A stretch of 64,000 nucleotides of DNA from Coix lacryma-jobi var. lacryma-jobi (Eukaryota; Streptophyta; Magnoliopsida; Poales; Poaceae). Both the position numbers and the translations under genes were made by a program. This document shows, in pieces, positions 54,784 to 64,000 of this stretch; within the stretch, counting starts at the first letter, position 1, and every line of letters starts with the position of its first letter. The notes beneath the pieces are model-generated. The model saw only the letters and a list, made by a program, of their open reading frames with translations. It did not search any database and had not been told where the DNA came from. The stretch lies in NCBI GenBank assembly GCA_009763385.1, contig CM019822.1, positions 23,244,842 through 23,308,841 of the forward strand, written 5' to 3'.

Positions 54784-55512
54784 TGTTGGGGAAAAGGACC
54801 CTCGGCAAAAACGCCGCCCGATATGGTGCCAAGATCAACCTTCGCTTGGTCTTTGTGTCCTCGCGAGGTCCCCCTCCTTTCGGGGTCAATTTCCTAATCG
54901 GACGTGAGTTCGACCCTCGATGCTCCCTTTTGCACTCCCTGCAGGTTAAGGCTTCGCGGCACGACAGGCGACCCTCGCTGGGTCCCAAGGTCACTCAGAG
55001 CGGACCAAGCAAGCGACGAAGGCGCGTTGGCCCGAAGGCGAGCGGAGTCGAAGGTCAGCGAGCACAGCCGAAGGACAAACCTTCGGCCCTCTCTCCCGAA
55101 GGCAAGTAAAGCCGAAGGTCCTACAGACGGCGAGGAGCGCGGGCCCAAGGGCGAGCACGGCTGAAGGTCAAATCTCCGCCCCCTCTCCGAAGGTGAACGG
55201 AACCAGGTGGCGGCGCATTGGAGGGGGGCCGATTAGGGTTTCCGCTTCAGCTGTGTGTTTATATTTTTGCCCTCCCTCCCTGCGTGGAGGTGAGGAATCT
55301 TTCCTGTACCCTTTTGTAATTTGGCCCGCGTCCCTTGGTATTCCCTATAAATACCAGGGGGATGAACAGTGTAAAGCAAGGATTTTTTGGGATCAGTACT
55401 CCACAACATTGATTGAGTTCTAAACCTTCGCTTCCGCTTTACTTCCGACGCTTGGCCACCTTCGCCGTTCACTCTGTACAAGTGCGGGGGTTCGGCAAGT
55501 GTGTTGCCAACA
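54784..55512 (+). repeat. 3' LTR of the gypsy element, intact
   Basis: 729 bp, TGTTGGGGAAAAGG to GTTGCCAACA. Compared with the split 5' LTR I count three substitutions (all C/T) and three small indels (1, 3 and 1 bp). TATA box at 55346-55353. Very rich in CGAAGG/CCTTCG words. Confidence 0.95.
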
Positions 55513-55517
55513 GATTT
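55513..55517. other. Target duplication GATTT (right) of the gypsy element
   Basis: Identical to 32923-32927 at the other end. Confidence 0.9.
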
Positions 55518-55737
55518 AATAACTGACATGAGATAAATGGGGATACTGGCCAGGTACTCGTCAACTCGTGCAGGATTAGGGTCAACTTTCCCCCTACAAG
55601 AGAGAAGTATTGTTCTGGAGCCTCCCACTCTTTTAATGATTTTATTTATCCACAATTGGTTGAATGTCCGCTCTTCTAAGGTTGGAGTAATGTTGAAGGA
55701 GCACCTAGTTATCTAAAAGGGAAATATGTTATTTTAT

Positions 55738-56480
55738 CATCTCCAACAACTCCCTAAAATTTACTTGGTATATCTTAAGTTATAGCAAGTTGGTATTTTA
55801 TTTAGCAAGTGAAAAAAAGATGTGTCTCCAACAACTTGCTGCTCTCACTTGGTAAAAATAGAGGATGACAGATGGGACCCGCCTGTCATTGCTTGTTTCT
55901 TCTTCCGAGCCCGAGCCCGACTTCTTCACCCTGGGCGCCACCAGCGCCGCGTGCGGAGCGAACACATCCTGCTCATGGCTCGAGCCGGCTTCGCCGGGCG
56001 CGACCGCCTCCGTCGAGCGTGAGTCCGCTTCGCCGCGGGCGCCTGCGTTGCGGGTGGGCTGCTCCGCTGCGTGCGAGCGCCTCCGCCGCGGGCGCCTCCG
56101 CCGAGTACGAGGCCACTCCGACGGGCGACTGCCTCCGCCGAGCGCGAGGCCGCTCCGCCGCGGGCGCCTCCGCCGGGCTCGAGGCCGCTTCGCCGGGCGC
56201 GACCACCTCCGTCGAGCGCGAGTTCGCTCCGTCGCGACGGGGAGAGGAATCAATCGGGATGGCGTGGAAGACTTCGCGGGGGAGAAGAAAACGTCGCACG
56301 GGGAGAAGAAAACTTGCGATACAAAGTCGAGGCCGTGCGCGGAAGAATACGCGTGCGGGAAGGGTGAATAGCAAGTTGAGAAATATACCAAGTTGGTTTA
56401 AGGAGTTGTTGGAGAGGGATTTTTGTGTTTTTGCTAAAATAACAAGAATACCAAGTGGATTTGAGGAGTTGTTGGAGATG
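55738..56480. mobile_element. Inverted-repeat element with a GC-rich minisatellite core
   Basis: Ends CATCTCCAACAACTCC and GGAGTTGTTGGAGATG are inverted. The arms continue for about 120 bp, with a second inverted pair inside (TCTCCAACAACTTG at 55831; GAGTTGTTGGAGAGG at 56401). The core (55880-56250) is GC-rich and built of variants of GCCTCCGCCG and GGCGCGACC units. No clear target duplication was found. The core may be a captured gene piece or an expanded minisatellite. Confidence 0.6.
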
Positions 56481-56483
56481 CTC

Positions 56484-57558
56484 TTAGCAAGCTAAATCCA
56501 CGAGTGGCCAAGATAGACCAAAAGAAAACATAAACCTATCAAAGTAGGTTCCATAATAATTGGACTAAATATACAATTAAATATATAATTAAGTATTCCT
56601 TGAAATTCCAGTAAAAAAATTTGAGTCCTGACTTTATCATTTAGAGGATAATTATGTTTTTTTTTATCACATAGAGGATAATTATGTTGATCCTGTCTCA
56701 ATCATATATATACATTATTTTCTATGAATCATACAAAACCTTGAGTGCATATTAAGTACTAAATTCGTTTGGGTTGTTACTTGCTCCCAGTGTCTCAGAA
56801 AGAATGTAATTCTAGTTTTATTCTAAGTCAATGCATATCAATTTAAGAAATTCTATACAAAAAAGTATTTATATTAATATTTATGAAACAAAATAATTAT
56901 TATCATTACATTCCTCGTGGAATACATTTACATGCAACATACCTATTTAGAGTCATACGGATACTATTCTTTATAAACTTGAATTTGATTCATTGCAAAT
57001 ATAGCTATGTTCGGCAAGACTTTGACTTTGATTTGTTATGAGAGAAAAACGTTATTCCTGAAAAGTAGGGCTGATTCTAACCGAACAGCGGCTCAAGCGA
57101 ACATAGCCATAGAATTGCATCCTTAAGGGCTGGAAGGAAGGTTGTACCTTGATACCTTGTACTGTTGGTTGTTGTACCTAGTAATGCCGACTGGTGACGG
57201 AGCTTCCCTCCGCGTTAATTCTTAAAAAATAAAATATATGGCTAGTAACACATATAAGGCTTAAAATAATAGACAAAATTAAGTTAACAACCAAACCTCG
57301 AATGTACATTTCGACAACAGAACTGAAGTACAGATCAATTCTATCTGTCCTGAAAACCTATTTGAATGCAGGGCCATACAGAATTTTACAAACTGTCAAC
57401 AACTGGATCTCAGGGCACACATTTTCTGAGTGAAATGTACAAATGACTATGCACAAATCATGAACTCCGAGAGTATCTAACGGTTGCAGGTCACTAAAAT
57501 TTGCTTCCATTAGCGAAAGGTTGAACAAAGAACAGGCAGAATGCTATGGTACACCCTA
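56484..57558. other. Intergenic and 3' region of the PAT gene
   Basis: AT-rich sequence without recognised features. The part next to 57559 is presumably the 3' UTR of the minus-strand gene. Confidence 0.45.
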
Positions 57559-60500
57559 TCAGCAGCAACGACAGCAAATGACATCTCGGCAAGTGTAACG
57601 AGCTGCTCTAGCTTCCAGCTCCTCACTTGGGGGCACAGCTTCCAGAATATATCCCTTCTGGCTAGAACAGCAGAAGTCGTAGAGATTTCTGAATATGCCT
57701 CTACTGAATGGATGAACTCTTTCAGGTACTCCCCTGCAAGCAGTACAGCCACAATGTTTCATGTGTCTTAACAATACAAAAATATACCGGTCACAAACTG
57801 AGTTCCTCCTATAGTGGCATACCTTAGGTAGAATATTCGCTTTCTTCTGGCAACTTCATAGGTTGTTTGATTTGTTAGAGCAATGTACCTGCCAAAAAAC
57901 ATCAGACCAACACACATTTATATATGAAGTGCTTTTTTAGGGCTATATACAAAGTGTATTGGTTTGGGGTTCTTGAGCATATACCATGTTGTAAAATGTA
58001 AAAAGTATGTAAGTTTCTAGTTTTTAAGATGTGTACGCTTTGATGCTTTGAGAGAGCATTATTATCCAGGACAAAGTTGAATTGTTGGATTTGTTTTCCT
58101 CGAATGCACATCTCATCATTATATAGTGGAATTCTGGATGCTACAGTGTTAGTTTCATTGCTAGCTTGTGGGGGTGTTTAGTTTCCCACCCAAAAACTTT
58201 TCGCCTATCACATCGAATGTTTGGACACATGCATAGAGTGTGAAATATAAACTACAAAAATAACTAATTACACAGATTGCGATAACTTTGCGAGACAATT
58301 TTTTAAAGACTAATTAGTCCATGATTTGACAATGTTGTGCTACCGTAAACATATGCTAATGACGGATTAATTAGTCTTAATAAATTCGTCTCACGGTTTC
58401 CTGACAGAATATGAAATTTGTTTTTTAATTAGTCAATTTTTAATATACTAAATTAGTGCCGCAACATTCGATGTGACACTCAAAAACTTCTCACCTCTCA
58501 ACTAAACACCCCATGTGCGGTTGTTGATCCATTTTGTTTCTTTTGTTTTGCTTTCTTGTCATTTTTACTTATCTGCAATTAATATTTTGTTCCATCACCT
58601 TTTGAATTAACAAGTTGTTTTTACTTTCATTAGAAAAGGCAACTCGTCACCCTAGATCTACTGACTCAAGGGAACAAATGTAAATTTGAAGTTGCATTTT
58701 GATATGTAGCTTCAAAACTTATAAGCCTATCTATTCAAACACATAGGACATGGATAAAACTTACGAATGAAACAACCACAATAGTAGTAGGAATATCAGG
58801 ATAAAGATAAGCACTGCCAACAGGACTACACCAACAAAGTCCTTCCACCTGTAATATGACGAATATGAGCCTAAGCCAACACAGCAGGAAGGAAGTCCAA
58901 ATTGAAAGCATAAAATTCACAACAGGTGAGCAGCCACATAAAATTTTGAAGAGAATAAACATATCATACCAGGCCTTGTCCATATCTAAACGCAATGACT
59001 CGATGTAGAGAGCAACAGTCCAGATACACAAGATTGTTTCCTCAAATATGTACCACCTAGGAAAGACGGTTATGCAAGAACAAAGAGAACTTCAACGATA
59101 GTATCATACTGCAATTACACAGCATGAAGAGAGACAATATGAAAATGTAGTAAAAGTAGTTAGGTTATGTCAATAAATAAGATCAATCATTATATCACAA
59201 AAGGGATGTTGATTCAAATACTCAGTGGCATTTAAGTTCTATCTGTCTAATGCTACACAGTGTAAATACTTCAGAGTATTGATCTGATCAATATGGGTCT
59301 GATTCATTATCTGTATTAGGCTTAGCCTGCATACCTTATGCAACACAACCTAAGCTGGCATAAACGTATGCACTATGCAGTGCCTTCATGTTTGGTTGTC
59401 ATGAATAGGCAAGTCACATCCGATAAAATGTATTTGTTTGTTTACATTATATTGCATATAGTCACATTATATGTTCTATTAGAGGTCTCATGTTTCTAGT
59501 AAAGGTAGAGAATGTGAAAATATTTTATTTTTATGTGCCCATCGGCTTATGCAAATCTGCATTGTCTAATACGGAAAAATCTGGCGCACCAGCTAATGCT
59601 GTGTTGGTCTACTTTGAGCATTGTGCATGCCTGCATAAGAGCCTCTGCAGGCAACCAAACAAGGCAAACTGCACAGCACAAGCTTGGATACAGGCTAATG
59701 CAGGCAACTTATCAGACCCTATGTACTTTCAGTCACAAAACAACTCTGGAAAACATCTGTGGATACAACAAGCTCCTAAGAATGATCATCAACATCCCAA
59801 TGAAAGAAATAACTGTAATGTTCTTGCAACAAGTATGGTAGTGTACAAAACATGTGCAAGCGCAGCACACCGCAACTGATGTGCAAGTGAATGGAACATA
59901 TAGGTGAAGACACACATTAAGAACTCACCAAAATCGACAATGGTTCTTTTTGCCAATGCATGTCCCAAGCCATATGCAGTGATGATCAAATTGAAGGACA
60001 CATTTATCACAGTCATGGCAGTGCCGGGTACGAGGTGGCTGCAAAAGAATGTTGGTATCAAAACTTTAACTCTGACTATCAGAAGCAACAAGACATGGGA
60101 AATTTCTAAGGACATAATAGTTGAAATTAGCATGACACCATGAGATTTTGGGAGAACAGTTCTGAACAAATAAGATAGCAGAAATTGACTTTGTAAGAGA
60201 GAGATCATGTGCCCACTGCAGTGCTAATCAGTTACTCATCAATCAATCAAGATCAACATATTAAAGTTTTAGAGGATTCTTAATGCACAAATAGCATTCA
60301 TATCAGAAACGAATCTTTGAATGTCATAAACTGAGAAACAAACTAGTGAAGCAAGGATCTGAGGAGCAAACTTCTAGTAGCTTTAAGTACACTAACAAAT
60401 ATACCACAAATTCATTTTCAGATTCTTACACAGTTTTTTACAGACTTGGAAAAATTTGAAAAAAGATGTACTGAACGTATATTTTTCTTAAAATTTAGTC

Positions 60501-63271
60501 AAACACACTAGTGCATAACTAAAAGACAAGTGACTCGTGCAACCAACTCAATTCGTGCATAACACAACCATAGTAACACAATTCATGAGAACATGGAGCG
60601 CTTGAGGATAAAAGAATACCTGAACAACCCTGCAGTAAGTGCAAGTCCAATCCCTAGAAGACAATGATGGATATTAAACATATTAGTGTATTACTGTGTG
60701 GCAAATACAAGAATGTTAAAACAAAAATACTATTAAAAAGATACAGCGCCACTCAGTGTCACAAAGTTCCCAGTAGGAAGGGTATGAGGAACGTGGTACG
60801 TGGGACGTGGGACGTTCATCAACAATTTTAAGTTCACGCTTCCGTAGGGGGTATACTTCTTTGGGATGATTGGATTGTGGAGCGGAACATGATCCCTAGA
60901 TAATTGGGACGACATAGATGGAACGTAACTATAAAACGTGGATCGTGATCCTAAAATATTTAGGTTGATAAACCTTTTTAGATACCATAATAAAATAATT
61001 CATAGCTACGAAATGATTACCAATATTAAAGTTTACTATATATGATTTTAGATTGTATAAATCTGATATAAAAAAAATACAAATCCATCTTCTAGACATT
61101 TCCTGGACCTTATGGGCTGCAGGCTACCAGGCCCATTTAACTAATGTGTCTAGGTCTCCAGCTCTCCAACAGTCCATCCGAAGGACATACATCCGCCGCC
61201 GCCACCGCCGCTCGGCACCAGTGCATGCACCGCTGTCAGCACCCGTCCACCCCCCAGCGCCACGTCGCTGGATTGCCCACCAGCACCGCATAGAGCCAGT
61301 CAGTGGCGGATCCAGAATCGACCCACGAGGGGGGCTAAATACATAGAGAGCAGAGTTTGGACCGAAATTCTCTTGTATTTTTGGCCCACGAGAGGTTTTT
61401 GGTAGATTTTAAGGTGATTTGGACTGAATTTTCCATTATTTTTCTTGCCGCAGGAGATTTTGGACTAATTTAAAGAAAAATTAGACTAATTTTAACTAAA
61501 ATCCTATGTATATTTTTGGGCCAGGGGGGGGGGGGCTGCAGCCCCCGATCCACCAATGGAGCCAGTGCCACACCGCCGGTCTCTACAGCTCCGCTGCGTC
61601 GCCGGTTCCCAGCCACTGATGTTCGTCCTATTGAAGCTGTCGTCTTCGTCCTCCTCGATGATACGGTATGATTTGGAACGTTGTCCCAGCTTACATCCCA
61701 AGCAGTGACCCGTCATTTGTATTGTATCGATCCCAAACCATGATCCAGAACGCTCATTCCCAGGACATGGAATGCCACTGCGACCCATGTTCCGTGTGAC
61801 TGTGGCACCACTTCTAAGGACATTGTTGCCTCAAATAAAAAGAACTTCTGAATAATCAAAGCTATACCTGCTGCTTGACCCTGGAGGATAAAGATCCATA
61901 ACCATCTGTGCCCATGACGATGTAGGAGTCATTGTGCTAAGTTTCTGTAGTTGAGCACGAGTCGTTGGGGAACTTGTGTTTCCATTTCTTGAATTTGACT
62001 GCCTTTTCTTAATCATCAAAAAGAGAGCAAAAGAAAGCATAAATATCAATGCATGCATCTGATATGTTTTCCTGACCCTAGAGAGATCGAATTACCAGGT
62101 GCAGTGCTAGGGTTCTAAAGACATTACTTTGAAAGAGCAGCAGTGTTGACAAAAGTTGCATGCATCATGGAACCAGCTCTCATTACATCAATAACATACC
62201 TGATATCACAGAAGTACACAAAACACAAAGTTACACACTTCCTTGTTTCCATATCCAGCATATTATGCCGTAAGTGAAGGATGTGGACAAAGTCAGAAAC
62301 TAAAATAGCAATTACCCTGGAGATGAGCCAGCTGTGTAGAAGTATTGCACTAACGTGAGCAGAACAAGCACTCCATACAACCCTATATACCTGGAATAAA
62401 AGGTGATCTGTAAGATTAAACAACATCGACCCTTGCTCTAGATAAGAACAGAACATTCTACTTCATATTTTTGTCAAATTTCAGGAGTCAGAACACAACT
62501 TGCCAACATGAAAGGGAGCACAACATGGTACATAGTGGATTAAATGGAAAACTACTAGTACTAGTATTACGCAACAGTATGTCAGGAAATTTTAGAATTG
62601 ATACTTTGACAGTATAAACACCTGCACAAGGACTAAGACAATGTGTAACTATTTGATAAAAAGTGATCTCAGAATGGCATGTCATACCAATCCAGATTTG
62701 CATGAATTGAATCATTCAGCTATACAAACAATCAGATGTAGAAACAATTGTTTACCCTGGACTGTCCAAAAAAAACTCTTTTACAAACAAACTAGGCAAG
62801 CTTAGAATATATTGAGACAGTTAGGAGTAGTAAGACAGCTAAAAACATACTCGACAGAAGGCAACCTCCTAGAGCAGTGACCAGTGAGGGGTGGAAGAAA
62901 GGTCTAGAACACGCTTCTCCGCATCAAGTAGAGAGCCACACGGCCTAATTTAGAACAAATCCACAAAAACAAGAGAGAGAGAATCGTACCACGGCTTCTC
63001 GTGGCTTCGCCAGTCGAGGGACGGATCGAGGATGAAGACAGCGCCAACGAACAGCACGTGCATCAGGAGCACCATGAATCTGAGTCCCAGCGACGACCTC
63101 CTCGCTGTGCAGAAGCCCGCAGGCCCAGATCAAAAACCCCATAGACACAGCAAAGCACCGAATCGAGCCTAACAATTGCTGAGATTTCAACCCGCAAACA
63201 AAATCAGGCGTAGCCAGCGTACCTCGATCAGAGAGGCGGGAGCTAGGCTCGGCGGCAGAGGAGGACGCCAT
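57559..63271 (-). CDS. DHHC protein S-acyltransferase, PAT10-like, 11 exons
   Basis: Minus-strand exons: 63271-63223, 63104-62990, 62390-62316, 62199-62128, 62002-61868, 60653-60620, 60038-59929, 59056-58970, 58848-58765, 57888-57823, 57733-57559. All introns are GT-AG, phases fit, and the product is 333 residues. Four membrane segments: FMVLLMHVLFVGAVFIL, LYGVLVLLTLVQYFY, ILCIWTVALYI, and VVLLAVLIFILIFLLLLWLF. The cysteine-rich domain lies between segments 2 and 3, starting at CTYC (153-156) and with the catalytic DHHC at 178-181, followed by GKKNHCRFW. The TTxE motif (QTTYEVARR) follows segment 4, and the C-terminus is Cys-rich (CCRCC). The enzyme attaches palmitate to cysteines of membrane-associated proteins; Arabidopsis PAT10 acts at Golgi and vacuole membranes on calcium-sensor proteins. 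The call to PAT10 rests on length, topology and remembered C-terminal likeness. Confidence 0.92.
58171..58512. mobile_element. MITE in intron 9 of the PAT gene
   Basis: The ends GGGGTGTTTAGTT and AACTAAACACCCC are perfect 13-bp inverted repeats. The interior (GAATGTTTGGACACATGCAT, TAATTAGTCTTAATAAATTCG) is shared with 2833-3172. The target duplication is not clear. It lies between exon 9 (58765) and exon 10 (57888). Confidence 0.8.
61170..61680. other. GC-rich segment in intron 5 of the PAT gene
   Basis: A CCGCCGCC-rich stretch on each side of the hAT-type MITE (61301-61558) contrasts with the AT-rich intron. It could be a captured exon or gene piece. I cannot name a source or exact ends. 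Confidence 0.35.
61301..61558. mobile_element. hAT-type MITE in intron 5 of the PAT gene
   Basis: The ends CAGTGGCGGATCCAG and CCGATCCACCAATG are inverted. A perfect 8-bp duplication GAGCCAGT flanks it (61293-61300 and 61559-61566), the length expected of hAT elements. It contains a run of 13 G near 61524-61536. Confidence 0.85.
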
Positions 63272-64000
63272 TGACGCCGTCTCCGGCGCATCCGACGGCC
63301 GAGCTGCGGCGAGGTTCGGTTTTGTAGATGGGCCACGGGAAGGTCACCGGCGCCGCGCGGCCCTGGTGCGTCGGAAGCGAGCGACGATTTCGGTAAGAAG
63401 AAGAAGCAGGGGATCCCTTCCGGCGGGTCCTACCTGGCAGACAGAACATAGTACTATTGTCTCATCGAGGTGGATGGGGCTCGTCTGGAAGTGTGAGTGG
63501 GCCAAACGAGGCCGCGACGTGGGCTGGATTTGTTGCGCTCCCTGTTCCGTAGTACAGCAGGGTTATTATAAGAATAGAACTCGTGATTCACGACAGCATG
63601 AGAAGGATTATTCATCTGCAGAACCAGAAGTCCAGAATTATGACACTGATAGTATGATACATTATATATAGATAGAAATAAATATGGGAAAGCATGCATA
63701 TAAAGATAAAAAAACAACGGGTGACGATATCATTTTCCTGGGTTCCAACAAATAATAATGGAGGCCGCCAGGCCGGAAGTACGGGAGCTGTGACGTGAAG
63801 GCATAAGGAAACAGAAATATCCATATTTAACGTCGACCTATCGTTTTCCTTGATGTCTAGGTGCTCCTTCTGTCCTTCATGTGAATTGTGTGTGATCTTA
63901 TTAGCAGCAAAGAAGCTTTTTCGGGTGTAAAAAGCGACTTCGAGTTAAAATATTCAAATTAAAATTTACAGGCCCACCTTTTGCCCCCATCCGTCTACAT
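63272..64000. other. Upstream region of the PAT gene
   Basis: The first 150 bp before the ATG are GC-rich and probably hold leader and core promoter; no TATA box stands out. Further out the DNA is AT-rich with no gene seen. Confidence 0.45.

Larger units (their letters stand above)
32928..55512 (+). mobile_element. Ty3/gypsy (Tat-like) LTR retrotransposon, host of a nested copia-like element
   Basis: The element is bounded by TGTTGG...CCAACA LTRs and a perfect 5-bp duplication GATTT (32923-32927 and 55513-55517). Order: 5' LTR (split), primer site, gag-protease-RT-RNase H-integrase in one frame with one TAG, two tandem arrays, antisense spliced gene, purine tract, 3' LTR. pol order with integrase last identifies Ty3/gypsy. 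The antisense gene after pol and the repeat-rich 3' part are typical of the Tat lineage. About 12.4 kb is its own sequence; the rest is the inner element. Confidence 0.93.

Noticed and set aside
55822..56495. Frames of 130-210 codons on both strands in the GC-rich core
   Set aside because: They are translations of a GC-rich repeat in all frames, with no domain.

Overview
This window is nuclear DNA of a grass, most likely a panicoid or Andropogoneae species of the sorghum, sugarcane, Miscanthus or Setaria kind. The evidence is GC-rich monocot-style exons, GT-AG introns, many Stowaway and Tourist-like MITEs, and large nested LTR retrotransposons. Species cannot be fixed from sequence alone. Three host genes are visible, all on the minus strand: the 5' part of a DUF630/DUF632 protein (1-503), a single-exon DUF241/BPS1-like gene (28241-29392), and an 11-exon DHHC protein S-acyltransferase of the PAT10 type (57559-63271). 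The rest is intergenic DNA and transposons.

Region 0.5-15.6 kb is intergenic and full of small elements: Stowaway MITEs, Tourist-like MITEs with TTA duplications, a 959-bp fold-back element, and two copies of a GACTATCCGCAC-ended repeat. A third copy of that repeat (15609-25986) is split by a 9.9-kb Mutator-like element (15717-25621). This MULE has 320-bp terminal inverted repeats and a 9-bp duplication. It carries four genes: a MULE transposase with SWIM finger, an intact 8-exon plant mobile domain (PMD) gene, a broken GRF-type zinc-finger gene, and an intact 3-exon GRF-type zinc-finger gene on the other strand. A 153-bp GC-rich palindrome in its middle is built from the same hairpin modules as its terminal repeats. 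This multi-gene MULE is the most interesting system in the window.

Region 32.9-55.5 kb is one nested retrotransposon complex. The outer element is a Ty3/gypsy (Tat-like) element, 32928-55512, with GATTT duplications. It has gag-pol in one frame broken by one TAG before integrase, two tandem-repeat arrays after pol, and a spliced antisense gene with a Transposase_28-like domain, a coiled coil and four in-frame stops. Its 5' LTR was later split, just after its TATA box, by a non-autonomous copia/SIRE-like element (33521-43702, CAGTG duplications). That inner element has 2573-bp LTRs differing at only three sites by eye, and encodes a gag with four CCHC knuckles but no pol.

Region 55.5-64 kb holds a GC-rich inverted-repeat element, the PAT gene with two MITEs in its introns, and its upstream region. 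No tRNA, rRNA, CRISPR or bacterial-type operon was seen. All exon boundaries are my own reading of frames and splice signals and have no transcript support.
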